Of a stretch of 64,000 nt of DNA, positions 1-9,524 are shown one piece after another. Below the pieces are notes generated by a model. That model ran no database searches, was not told the origin of the DNA, and saw nothing but the letters and a program-made list of their open reading frames with translations. This DNA is from Drosophila pseudoobscura. Taxonomy: Eukaryota > Arthropoda > Insecta > Diptera > Drosophilidae. The translations under genes were made by a program, and so were the position numbers. Positions within the stretch are counted from its first letter, which is position 1. Every line of letters starts with the position of its first letter. Where the stretch lies: positions 32,454,129 to 32,518,128 of the forward strand of contig NC_046683.1 in the NCBI RefSeq assembly GCF_009870125.1. The letters run 5' to 3'.

Positions 1-2
1 GC

Positions 3-2414
3 GTCCTAGTAAAGAAAGGGAACAAGAATAGGTTATGCCTTGATTCTCGAGAGATCAACAAATATACCCGAAAAGATGCATACCCCCTTCCCCATATAGA
101 TGGGATACTCAGTCGATTGCCACCTGCCAAATACATAACGGGACTCGATATGAAGCATGCGTATTGGCAAATTCCTCTAGAGGAGTCTTCACGCCAATAC
201 ACCGCGTTTACCATACCTAACCGACCGCTGTATCAATACAAAGTTATGCCTTTTGGTCTAACCAATGCCTCACAAACCCTCTGTCGTTTAATGGATAAGG
301 TAATACCTGCTAACTTACGTACGAGAGTGTTTGTTTACCTCGATGACTTACTAATTTTATCCGATGATTTCGAATCCCATTTAATGTTACTGAGAGAAGT
401 TGCAGTACACTTACGAAAGGCTAATCTTACGATAAACATTGCCAAATCGCACTTTTGCATGCGTGAGATTAAGTATCTGGGGTTCATCATTGGATACGGA
501 CAGGTAAAAACGGATCCGAGTAAAATTGAAGCTATTAAAGAATTTCCCGTTCCCAAGACAGTGAAACAATTGCGACGATTCCTTGGTCTTGCAGGGTGGT
601 ACCGTCGTTTCGTCGACAATTATGCAACGGTAAGTTGCGCCCTCACTGAACTATTAAAGAAACCGAAAGCGTATGCGTGGAACCCTTTGGCCAATCAGGC
701 ATTTGAAAAACTTAAACAGTGCTTGACGTCAGCTCCCATTTTGTCTACGCCGGATTTCTCAAAACCCTTTTTGCTGTTATGTGATGCTAGTACTGTAGGA
801 ATTGGTTGTGTGTTAGCTCAGAAAAACGAAGAAGGAGAAGAATTACCCGTAGCATTCATGTCCGAGAAGCTATCTAAAGCTCAAAAAAACTACTCAGTTA
901 CGGAATTAGAATGTTTAGCGGTGATAAAGGGAATTAAGAAGTTTCGTGCTTATGTAGAAGGTCAAGCATTCGAGGTGATAACCGATCATGCCTCATTACA
1001 ATGGCTTATGCGTCAGAAGGAGTTGTCTGGTAGATTAGCTCGATGGGCCATAAAACTACAGGGATTCTCTTTTGAAATAACGCACCGGAAGGGTTCACTA
1101 AACGTGGTAGCGGACGCCCTATCGCGTAAAGATGAAGTTACTGTTTCTGAAATGGAAGAGCAGGGTCCGATAGTTGATCTATCTGCCGCAGAATTTAAAT
1201 CACCCGAATATATGACCTTAATTGACAATATTCGCGCTAAGCAAGATAAATTACCAGATTTGAAGATTCTCAATGATTATGTCTACAAAAGAACCGAACC
1301 TGATCAGGGAAATAAGGGTGTAGATAATCTATCTTGGAAATTGTGGATTCCTAGAGAACTCACCCAAGGTGTAATCTCGCGGGCCCATGATCCGCCGAAT
1401 GCCGCTCATAGTGGAGTAGGGAAAACCATCGAAAAGATTAAAAGATATTTGTTTTGGCCAAAAATGAACAAGCAAATACGTGAGTATGTAACTCATTGCG
1501 AAGTGTGTCGTCACACCAAGCACCCGAACACCGTGTTGAAACCACCCATGGGAAAACCAATGGTGTCTGATCGTCCGTTTCAAAAACTTTATATGGATTT
1601 GCTGGGTCCATATCCCCGATCCAAGAAAAGGCATATTGGTTTACTTATTATCGTAGACCACTTCACAAAATTTCATTTCCTATGCCCCCTTAGGGTGTTT
1701 ACTTCCAATCGGGTGTGCGAATACCTTGAAAATTATTTGTTCTGTACATTTGGAGTCCCCGAGGTGATATTAACAGATAACGGCTCTCAATTCGTTTCTG
1801 GAGCCTTTCAGGCTTTTCTAACCCGCTTTGGAATACAACATGTTCGGACGGCGATATATTCAGCACAGGCGAATGCCAGTGAGAGACTCAATAGATCGGT
1901 GTTAGCAGCTATAAGAGCTTACATAAGCCAGGATCATTCCACTTGGGATACCAAATTACCGGAAATCAGTGCTGCTCTCAGATCCAACATTCACCAGAGC
2001 ACAGGGTACTCGCCCTATTTCCTAACCTTTGGACAAAATATGATTCTGAATGGCAAAGACTATGAGTTGCTTCGCCGCTTAAAACTCTTATCGGAGGATA
2101 GCCGCATTAGTTATCCGGAAGCACTACAAATCATTCGCGAATCGGCAAAGAAAAAGGTGAAAGAGTCACATGAACAAAATGCTAGGAGATATAATCTACG
2201 CTGTCGAAAAGTTGAGTTTAAGGTTGGAGAGCCAGTACTTGCCCGCAATTTCTGCCAAAGCAATGCTAGTAAAAAGTTTAATGCAAAGTTAGCGCCGGTT
2301 TTTAATTCAGCCGTGGTATCTAGACGAGTTGGCTCATCCTATTATCAACTGGAAAACGAACAGGGTAAAAACATAGGAATATTTCACCTCAAAGACATAC
2401 AAGTTCAACCCTAG
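3..2414 (+). CDS. pol: Family S Pol, partial: reverse transcriptase, RNase H, integrase
   Basis: The frame is open from position 3 to the TAG at 2414 (803 codons) and its start is outside the window. In order: RT with the palm motif VFVYLDDLL (catalytic YLDD, about 350-361); RNase H (LLCDAS, then TDHASLQW); an HHCC zinc domain in integrase (HDPPNAAHSG, then CEVCRH); and the DDE core, with Asp in YMDLLGPYP, Asp in LTDNGSQF and Glu in ANASERLNR. No stop or frameshift was seen, unlike the - strand S copies, so this is the best-preserved S pol here. It would act in the cytoplasmic particle (cDNA synthesis) and in the nucleus (integration). Whether the whole element is intact cannot be judged. Confidence 0.93.
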   Translation, partial: VLVKKGNKNRLCLDSREINKYTRKDAYPLPHIDGILSRLPPAKYITGLDMKHAYWQIPLEESSRQYTAFTIPNRPLYQYKVMPFGLTNASQTLCRLMDKVIPANLRTRVFVYLDDLLILSDDFESHLMLLREVAVHLRKANLTINIAKSHFCMREIKYLGFIIGYGQVKTDPSKIEAIKEFPVPKTVKQLRRFLGLAGWYRRFVDNYATVSCALTELLKKPKAYAWNPLANQAFEKLKQCLTSAPILSTPDFSKPFLLLCDASTVGIGCVLAQKNEEGEELPVAFMSEKLSKAQKNYSVTELECLAVIKGIKKFRAYVEGQAFEVITDHASLQWLMRQKELSGRLARWAIKLQGFSFEITHRKGSLNVVADALSRKDEVTVSEMEEQGPIVDLSAAEFKSPEYMTLIDNIRAKQDKLPDLKILNDYVYKRTEPDQGNKGVDNLSWKLWIPRELTQGVISRAHDPPNAAHSGVGKTIEKIKRYLFWPKMNKQIREYVTHCEVCRHTKHPNTVLKPPMGKPMVSDRPFQKLYMDLLGPYPRSKKRHIGLLIIVDHFTKFHFLCPLRVFTSNRVCEYLENYLFCTFGVPEVILTDNGSQFVSGAFQAFLTRFGIQHVRTAIYSAQANASERLNRSVLAAIRAYISQDHSTWDTKLPEISAALRSNIHQSTGYSPYFLTFGQNMILNGKDYELLRRLKLLSEDSRISYPEALQIIRESAKKKVKESHEQNARRYNLRCRKVEFKVGEPVLARNFCQSNASKKFNAKLAPVFNSAVVSRRVGSSYYQLENEQGKNIGIFHLKDIQVQP

Positions 2415-2474
2415 GCAACTGTCCTTCTTCTGTTTAGGCCTCGCCAGTTAAAACTAGCGCTTCCTCAACTGTGG

Positions 2475-2922
2475 TGTAGTGGCCAGTTGTGACTCTAAAA
2501 CTCCAGCGAACAGTTTGGGAAGTATTGCCCTCGCGTTCAACATTAACTCTTCTTTTTTAAAACAAGATAAGAGATTGATTATAAGAGAGAAGTAGTTAAA
2601 GCTTTCACTGAAGAGCTTAAGATATAATTGAGAGAAGCGGCGTGGTTCTGTGGGAGTTATGTTTTAAAGCTTCACTAGAAATCGTACGATTTCTCCGTTA
2701 GTCGTGGAAGCTATGTGTAAGCTTTGCTTAGCATCGTACGATTTCTCCGTTAGTCGTGGGAGCTATGTGTAAGCTTGGCTTAGCATCGTATGATTTCCCC
2801 GTTGGTTGTGGAAGGTAAAGTTCCGATCGCAAGGGTTAATGCTAGTGATAAAACTTCTAGATGGATCATTGCTTTAGTGAAGCTGTACGAACTCGGAGGT
2901 ATTTTTCTATGCAAATATATAT
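2475..2922 (+). repeat. Family S 3' LTR, first part (U3)
   Basis: Starts TGTAGTGGCC directly after the pol 3' untranslated stretch and stops in a TA-rich tract where element E is inserted. It resumes at 9525. The upstream sequence CAACTGTGG abuts the LTR in both R and S families where a purine tract would be expected, so the plus-strand primer is atypical. Confidence 0.9.
2660..2815 (+). promoter_or_regulatory. Three 52-bp direct repeats with palindromes in S-LTR U3
   Basis: The palindrome ATCGTACGAT occurs at 2681 and 2733 and as ATCGTATGAT at 2785, a period of 52 bp, each followed by TTTCYCCGTT. The same three repeats are in every S LTR (about 36095-36240, 41245-41390, 50555-50695). Position in U3 and repetition suggest a transcription-factor array; this is inference. 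Confidence 0.6.
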
Positions 2923-3518
2923 AGTTAAATATCAGCAACTCGATTTTAAGTTTTTAAGAAAATACTTTTATTTTACAAACTTAAATATCTTTATGTCACA
3001 AGATTTAAATGAATTCCCCGACTTGACTTTGGGTCTGCTTGTCTCAAACGGAACTGATCTCTCTGCTGCTGGCTAGTTTCCATGAGCCCTTCTCTTGGAA
3101 CTCCCGACTCTGGCTTCGGGCGTTGCTTTCCTCGGCTGCATCTTCGTGTCGGTGGCGTACGTGCCTGGATCGATATTTGGGGATGCGTCGGCTTTGATGA
3201 AAGGCATCCACTGCTGGCGATCGGTGTTGCATTACATGACGGAGCTAGGAATGTGATACTCCTTGGTTTTATGTCTAGCTTTGATTGGTCCTCATGAGTG
3301 GCGTGATTCTAAAGAATCGATTTCTCGAGAGTGGCGTGATTCTAATGTTGCTGAAACAATGTGGTCCATTGTTTATATTATGGGGGGCCCTAGCTTGGAG
3401 TATGGGAAGAAACAGTTATTGATTCTTGAGTGGGGTCCTGTTACTTGTGTGGATGGGGTGGATGAATTGTACATAAACATAATGTGTATGGGATGTGGGG
3501 AATTATGGATATGTCACT
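2923..3518 (-). repeat. Element E 3' LTR
   Basis: 596 bp, the same as 8929-9524 wherever compared. Preceded on the - strand by a short G-rich tract (GTTGGGGG) that can serve as the polypurine tract. Confidence 0.95.
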
Positions 3519-3545
3519 CCCCCAACGTTTGTTATTAGCCTGTCC

Positions 3546-4430
3546 CTAGGCGATTACCCTCGGGTATAGTGACGGGGTGTCAAGTGCGGTGGCTGAGGTT
3601 GGTTCCTCTTCTGCTTCTATTATAGGGTTTATACATTTAACCGTGACTCTTTTAGAAGTTTTCGTAAATTTAACAGCTACATAACTTAGTAGTACTAATA
3701 TAATTATGACAAATGAAATTAGTAGACTTATTTGTAATAGGTTACTATATGTGGTGTATTGCATAATTATTTCATTAGTTTGGACATACGACAGTGGTTT
3801 TATTTTAGTTATGTTGTTGTTGACATAAACATTCTGGGCAAAATCTAACATTGTGTTTGATATTGTAAATTCATTTAATTGGATTGAACAGTTGTAGATT
3901 TTTATAATGGTATTTCCTTCCGCTATGATTTCTTGGTTTACACAATTCTGATTTAGCGTTGTTTTTGGAAGATTCCACGTGATTAGTATATTGGGTTCAA
4001 TAAAGTTTATTTGAAAGTTTTGAAATGTTTTGGAATATGGACATTTAGTGGGAGTTTGCATTAAAATTCCTTTTATACAATTGTCATTGGTTTTCAATCT
4101 AGTTTCTTTAACAAATACTTCTTCATTTTTTATGTAGTACTTGTCGTATGTCATATCTGTTAACATGTTATTTAATTCGTCTGGATACGGAACGATTTTA
4201 TAGATTGGTACTTTTGTAATGTCTTTGGGAATGTTGGAAATTATTAGAATTTCGTTGGTATCGGATTTTAGCCATGTGGAGGTTTTTATATTTAGTATTT
4301 TCTCAGAATTTATTTGTTCCAGGTAGTCTTGTTTTAATAATTTTGGATTAAATATACCGAGCCTAGTTAATTGCATACCTAGTTCTATATCTTCGATATA
4401 TTCTGTGAAATGTTGTAGATTGAATATCAA
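3546..4430 (-). pseudogene. env: Element E Env remnant (membrane-anchored C-terminal part)
   Basis: About 294 codons, following directly on the pol stop. Near the C-terminus is a long hydrophobic membrane segment (ISLLISFVIIILVLLSYVAV) followed by a basic tail, as in errantivirus envelope proteins. The frame has no ATG at its head: the listed start is TTG, and the frame closes at a TAA just upstream, inside pol. No signal peptide, furin-type cleavage site or surface-subunit region was seen. Relatives have Env of roughly 450-480 residues, so the N-terminal portion seems deleted. Env is normally made from a spliced RNA, so an exon elsewhere could supply a start, but the size loss makes a defective Env more likely. 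Confidence 0.72.
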
Positions 4431-4435
4431 AATTT

Positions 4436-7400
4436 CTATTTGCTGATTCCATTAACTTCCTCGGTTTCTCTGGAATTATTATATTTGCTTCTATTAGATT
4501 TCTTCTTTTTCTTGAATTTTGATTTATAATGAGTTATTTTCCTACCCCTATTCTTTTCTTCATAATGTTTTTCGTCTACCTGTCTAATTTCACCCGTCCT
4601 TTTGAAAGGATTTGTTACCTTAGACTTAACTAGAGGTGATAGTTTATAGCGGGTATCTACTTCATACTCTATGCGGTTTTTATTTAATTGAGTGATTTTA
4701 TTCACTTTATTTAGTTGTGTGTCATAATCAGGTGAGCCTGCATAAATGAATATATCAGCTGGTGTCCTATTTGTTGTATTATGTTTGGTTTTATGATTAT
4801 AAGTATAAAGAATTAATTCAAACTTCGTGAATCTATCTTCTGTGTTATCCTCGCTAGATATTATTCTTAATTTTTCATTTACTGTTTTATGAAATCTTTC
4901 TACGTCAGATATTCCATTTTTGCTGGAAGTGATCTCTATTTTGACGTTTTCCGCATTCAGCCATGCTTGCAATGCTGTGCACATAAAAGCTGAATCTTTA
5001 TCGGCTTTGATTTCAATTGGTTTGCCCATCTCGTTAAAAACTTTCATGATGGCTCTTTTTGCTTCTAACCAGTCACGACTTTTTACTTCTACAAGAGTGG
5101 CAAACTTCGAGTATACGTCAATACATGATAGGAACTGTTGGTTACCAACCATATAGAAATCCATGACGTATTTCTCTCTGATGTTCAGTATTTCCGGTGT
5201 AGTTTCGAATGCCAACTTCGTATTTCTATGCTCTGTTTTGGCAATATTACAAGTAGGACATTCGTTTATGATGTTTTGGATTAGTTTTTGATAATCCGGG
5301 TAATAGTATTTTCCCCTAAACCAATTGACGGTTTTCTCTATCCCTGGATGGAGTAAGCCTTTATGATTCTTTAATATGGTTTCTTTAAATTCAGCATAAT
5401 TCTGAATATCTAGGAGTTTCGTGCTTGATTTAATAGCTTTGGTTATATTGTTAGAATTAATGATTTCTAAATAGGCTTTTTGGAATGGAGGAAAATCTGT
5501 TTCGTTATGGAAATATAATGCGCTCTTTTTGGTGCATAGATATTCCTTTATTATATCCTTCGCTAAGGTGTTAGTCATTTCCTTATACGTGATCTTGATG
5601 ATTAGCTTGTGAAAATAACGAATTGTTTCTACCTTATCTTCATTGCCTTTTATTAGCTCAATTTGCCGATTGTAATAGTTAATTGGTCTTTCCGTGATAG
5701 CAATGTGATTTAGATTGTCTTCCTGTGCGCTATGTACAGTTGCACCAACGCTATTGGAAGCTTCTCCCAGGAGATTTTCATTAATCCTTACCCTTGATAA
5801 GGCATCAGCTACATGATTTTCTTTGCCTGGTAGATATTTCATTTTAAAATCAAACTCATTCAGTTTTATTTTCCACCTTTGTAATTTCATATTTGGCTCC
5901 TTGAGGTTGTTCAACCAAATCAAGGGTTTATGATCGCTTTGTATCTCGAATGTTCTACCGAACAGGTATGAACGGAAATACTTGGTTGCCCATACGATCG
6001 CTAATAATTCCTTTTCGATGGCTGAATAGTTTATTTCATGTTCATTTAGGGTTCTGCTAGCGTAGCAGATCGGTTTGTGTTCTTGTGACAAAACCGCTCC
6101 CAATGCTATGTTACTAGCGTCGGTTGTTACCGTGAACATTTTGTCAAAGTCTGGGAACGCAAGGATAGGGTCTGAGGTGATGAGTACTTTTAGTCTCTCA
6201 AATGCCTCGACGTACTTTTCTTCCTTGGGGTCTATGACAGCTCCTTTCTTTAGTTTGAGTGTCATGGGTTTTGCTATGTTTGCAAAATTAGGAATGAATT
6301 TCCTGTAGAACCCGCACAGACCTAAGAATGACTTTATTTGTTTAGTCGTTTCTGGTATTGGAAATTTGACAATGGCAGAGATTTTGCCTGGATTTGGTAC
6401 TATTCCTTCAGTAGTGACTACATGACCTAGGAATTCAGTTTCCTTTTTCATGAATTCACATTTATCCATTTGTAGCTTCAAGTTGGCGTCTCTCAACTTT
6501 CCAAATACTCTCCTTAGTGACAACAAGTGTTCTTCCAATGAAGTGGAAAATATAATGATGTCATCTAAGTATACAAAGCAATCTTTGAAGATTAACTCTT
6601 CTAGCAGATTGTTCATACATCTTTGGAAGGTAGCTGGGGCAGTGGTTAGCCCAAAGGGCATACGAGTGAACTCGTAATGTCCATGCTTAGTGGAGAACGC
6701 AGTTTTGGGGATTGAGCTAGGTTCCATGGGTATTTGATGGAAACCTTTTGCTAAATCGATTGTCGTAAAATACTGACATTTACCTAGTTTGTCTAGGATT
6801 TCATCCATTCTTGGAGTTGGGAATTTGTCCTTAACTGTTATTTCATTTAGACTTCTATAGTCTACTACCATTCGATATTTTTGCTTTCCTGAAGCATCTA
6901 TCTTCTTCGGAATCATAGATATGGGCGAGCAGTAAGGAGAATTCGACTTTCGAATTATTCCCTGCCTGATCATATCTTTGATTTGCTGGTTTACCTCCTG
7001 ATCATGTATCTGGGCATATTTGTATGGTCGTCTGTAGACCGGGTCTTCATGTTGAGTTTTGATCTCGTGCTTGATTGTACTTGTGAAAGTCAAATTGTCA
7101 CCTTCTCTGTACTGCACATCCTTAAACTCATATAAGACCTTCTTTAACTCTTCCCTCTCTTCGTCGTTTAAGTGTTCCAATCTTAATTGATTACATTCCC
7201 TTAATTCACTGTCTAGAGCGGAAGCGAAGTATTGATCTCCCTCTGGAGATGGGTCAAGGCACTTAGGTGCGATCTTCTCTTCTTTTGTAGAGGGATCAGT
7301 GCACTTCTGTGCGGTCTTGCCGGCTTCAATAGCTTCTCCACTCTGAATGATTGGGTACGACCTAGCTCCTAGTGTTACAGTGTCATTTCTGTAATCGATG

Positions 7401-7678
7401 ACGGCTTTACTTGCCATCAAGTATTCTCTTCCTAATAAAATATCATAATTTTCGGAAAAGTTATGTATGTAGAACTTTTGTTCGGACGGACATGTTTTGT
7501 TCGCATTCCTCATTATACTCTTAGTTAAACGGACAGGTCCATTGATGGTATGGACCGTAAGGTTATCGTCTTTTATCTCGGAATCTGTGTAATTTTCTTT
7601 CATGATGTTGATCGATGATCCCGAGTCAGCGATACACCTTAATATTCTTTTATTAATGGTAATGTTTATATAGGGTCC
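4436..7678 (-). CDS. pol: Element E Pol: protease, reverse transcriptase, RNase H, integrase
   Basis: Open from at least 7678 to the stop at 4436. The first ATG is at 7603, but the protease active site IADSGSSI is encoded just upstream (about 7613-7633), so translation most likely enters by a -1 frameshift from gag, whose stop is at 7666-7668; the two frames overlap. RT shows TRMPFGLTTAP and the catalytic YLDDIIIFS. RNase H has TDASNIALGAVL. Integrase has the HHCC domain (HKGLLHPG, then CPTCN) and DDE residues (Asp in VMDFYMV, Asp in KADKDSAF, Glu in SDVERFHK). No break was seen. Length is normal for the family, so it is probably functional. Confidence 0.93.
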   Translation of the reverse strand, partial: GPYINITINKRILRCIADSGSSINIMKENYTDSEIKDDNLTVHTINGPVRLTKSIMRNANKTCPSEQKFYIHNFSENYDILLGREYLMASKAVIDYRNDTVTLGARSYPIIQSGEAIEAGKTAQKCTDPSTKEEKIAPKCLDPSPEGDQYFASALDSELRECNQLRLEHLNDEEREELKKVLYEFKDVQYREGDNLTFTSTIKHEIKTQHEDPVYRRPYKYAQIHDQEVNQQIKDMIRQGIIRKSNSPYCSPISMIPKKIDASGKQKYRMVVDYRSLNEITVKDKFPTPRMDEILDKLGKCQYFTTIDLAKGFHQIPMEPSSIPKTAFSTKHGHYEFTRMPFGLTTAPATFQRCMNNLLEELIFKDCFVYLDDIIIFSTSLEEHLLSLRRVFGKLRDANLKLQMDKCEFMKKETEFLGHVVTTEGIVPNPGKISAIVKFPIPETTKQIKSFLGLCGFYRKFIPNFANIAKPMTLKLKKGAVIDPKEEKYVEAFERLKVLITSDPILAFPDFDKMFTVTTDASNIALGAVLSQEHKPICYASRTLNEHEINYSAIEKELLAIVWATKYFRSYLFGRTFEIQSDHKPLIWLNNLKEPNMKLQRWKIKLNEFDFKMKYLPGKENHVADALSRVRINENLLGEASNSVGATVHSAQEDNLNHIAITERPINYYNRQIELIKGNEDKVETIRYFHKLIIKITYKEMTNTLAKDIIKEYLCTKKSALYFHNETDFPPFQKAYLEIINSNNITKAIKSSTKLLDIQNYAEFKETILKNHKGLLHPGIEKTVNWFRGKYYYPDYQKLIQNIINECPTCNIAKTEHRNTKLAFETTPEILNIREKYVMDFYMVGNQQFLSCIDVYSKFATLVEVKSRDWLEAKRAIMKVFNEMGKPIEIKADKDSAFMCTALQAWLNAENVKIEITSSKNGISDVERFHKTVNEKLRIISSEDNTEDRFTKFELILYTYNHKTKHNTTNRTPADIFIYAGSPDYDTQLNKVNKITQLNKNRIEYEVDTRYKLSPLVKSKVTNPFKRTGEIRQVDEKHYEEKNRGRKITHYKSKFKKKKKSNRSKYNNSRETEEVNGISK

Positions 7679-8622
7679 TCCTCGGTTTCTTCCGAGGCGG
7701 CTTGATGAAAATTTACGTCCATCTTCGTTTGGCCACTCTGGCTCTCCCTCCCTCTTTTAGTAGGTTGGTTGGGTCCACTCCCACTAGCTTGGTTTTGAAA
7801 TATTTGCTGATTGAATGGATTCTGAGCCCTACCTTGATTCAAGGAATTTTTGAACTCATTGTATAATCCAGGATTTTGGGAATTTTGATTTTGATTTGTT
7901 CGATTCGTCTGACCTGTTCCAGATGAACTCTGAGTTTGATTGTGATAGTTAGTAGTATTATAATTTGGATAATAGTTTCCAACATTCTTTCGATTTGATT
8001 GAGACGATTTCGATTGATCTTTATTTGTACCTGCATCTGTTGTACTAGATTCGTACAATCCTTCTTCTTGTGCTGCCTTCTTAAGATTAGACAATGTGGT
8101 AATATCTTTTCTTGCTAAGGTCATGAACATTCTGTCAGGAAGTTTTCGAGTAATGACATCTTTAATTGTGTTGTTCAAAGCGTTTTTATAAATGACATTA
8201 TTTTCTGGTATGTTTTCTAAGTTTAGCTTATTGTTTATTAATAATGCTTTTATCTCTAATTCTTCTATAAACTTACGAAGACTGCCGTTGAATCTGGTGG
8301 TGTATAGTTGTCGTAAGAGTTCTTCATATGGTGTGTGATTTTTGAACTCGTTGATCAGCGCCGTCTTCAGTTCGAGCCACGTGTTGGGTTGTGTCATTTG
8401 CGATATGCGTTGTGCCTCTCCTGACAGTTGGATCTCGGTCGCTCCAAAAAGGATCCTTTGTTGGCGAAGATCTTCAGTTGGATATAATCCGCATACATAT
8501 TCGATTCGTTTGATAAATGAGCTTAGCTGTCCAGATGAACCGTCATAGGCAGGTATTTGTCGGATCGACAGCAGTGCCTGGTTCAAGTGGATTTCGCTCA
8601 ATGATAGTGGTGGTAACGCCAT
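7666..8622 (-). CDS. gag: Element E Gag
   Basis: 318 codons from an ATG at 8622, the first ORF after the leader. The N-terminal two thirds have capsid-like helices (IKRIEYVCGLY, LRKFIEELEIKA); the C-terminal third is rich in Asn, Gln and Ser. There is no CCHC zinc knuckle, which is usual for 17.6/297-type Gag. It should form the particle core. The stop lies inside the -1 overlap with pol. The ORF is intact, fitting the identical LTRs. Confidence 0.9.
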   Translation of the reverse strand: MALPPLSLSEIHLNQALLSIRQIPAYDGSSGQLSSFIKRIEYVCGLYPTEDLRQQRILFGATEIQLSGEAQRISQMTQPNTWLELKTALINEFKNHTPYEELLRQLYTTRFNGSLRKFIEELEIKALLINNKLNLENIPENNVIYKNALNNTIKDVITRKLPDRMFMTLARKDITTLSNLKKAAQEEGLYESSTTDAGTNKDQSKSSQSNRKNVGNYYPNYNTTNYHNQTQSSSGTGQTNRTNQNQNSQNPGLYNEFKNSLNQGRAQNPFNQQIFQNQASGSGPNQPTKRGRESQSGQTKMDVNFHQAASEETEEDPI

Positions 8623-8911
8623 GTTGTTGGTGTTGATTGGGTTTTGTTTTGTTGTAGTTTTTAACTTTATTTTGGTTCACTTGTAAGTTTTTTTTGATTT
8701 TGTATTAAGTGTTTCACTGTCCTTGGTGATTCACTATCTCCGCTTACTTCAGTTCACTTAAATTAGTTTTGCAAATCGTATGTGCTTGCAGCACATAGGT
8801 TCTTTGGCGGATTTCACAATTTTATTAACAATTCCGGGATTACGTGATCACAGTAATTATAAATTACACAAGCTGACCATTACCGAAATATAGGTGTTAA
8901 TTTTAAACGAA

Positions 8912-8929
8912 ATCCTACCGACTGCGCCA
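8912..8929 (-). other. Element E primer-binding site (tRNA-Ser)
   Basis: On the - strand this reads TGGCGCAGTCGGTAGGAT, the 17.6/297 tRNA-Ser primer site. Its first T is also the last base of the 5' LTR. Confidence 0.9.
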
Positions 8930-9524
8930 GTTAAATATCAGCAACTCGATTTTAAGTTTTTAAGAAAATACTTTTATTTTACAAACTTAAATATCTTTAT
9001 GTCACAAGATTTAAATGAATTCCCCGACTTGACTTTGGGTCTGCTTGTCTCAAACGGAACTGATCTCTCTGCTGCTGGCTAGTTTCCATGAGCCCTTCTC
9101 TTGGAACTCCCGACTCTGGCTTCGGGCGTTGCTTTCCTCGGCTGCATCTTCGTGTCGGTGGCGTACGTGCCTGGATCGATATTTGGGGATGCGTCGGCTT
9201 TGATGAAAGGCATCCACTGCTGGCGATCGGTGTTGCATTACATGACGGAGCTAGGAATGTGATACTCCTTGGTTTTATGTCTAGCTTTGATTGGTCCTCA
9301 TGAGTGGCGTGATTCTAAAGAATCGATTTCTCGAGAGTGGCGTGATTCTAATGTTGCTGAAACAATGTGGTCCATTGTTTATATTATGGGGGGCCCTAGC
9401 TTGGAGTATGGGAAGAAACAGTTATTGATTCTTGAGTGGGGTCCTGTTACTTGTGTGGATGGGGTGGATGAATTGTACATAAACATAATGTGTATGGGAT
9501 GTGGGGAATTATGGATATGTCACT
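8929..9524 (-). repeat. Element E 5' LTR
   Basis: 596 bp, ending on the + strand in ATGTCACT before the ATAT target duplication. It drives - strand transcription of gag, pol and env. Between it and gag (8623-8911) is an AT-rich leader with no ORF. Confidence 0.95.

Larger units (their letters stand above)
2923..9524 (-). mobile_element. Element E: errantivirus of the 17.6/297/tom type, nearly complete
   Basis: Two 596-bp LTRs that look identical bound a 5.4-kb interior with gag, pol and a short env, all on the - strand. In element orientation the LTR starts AGTGACATAT and ends TTAACT. The primer site TGGCGCAGTCGGTAGGAT fits tRNA-Ser, as in 17.6 and 297. The target duplication is ATAT (2919-2922 and 9525-9528), in the TA tract of the S LTR; TA targets are typical of this group. 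The total of 6602 bp is shorter than the roughly 7-kb relatives, and the shortfall lies in env. Identical LTRs imply a very recent insertion. Confidence 0.95.

Noticed and set aside
3044..3538. Short ORFs repeated at 9050-9541
   Set aside because: They lie in the two LTRs of element E and have no coding features.
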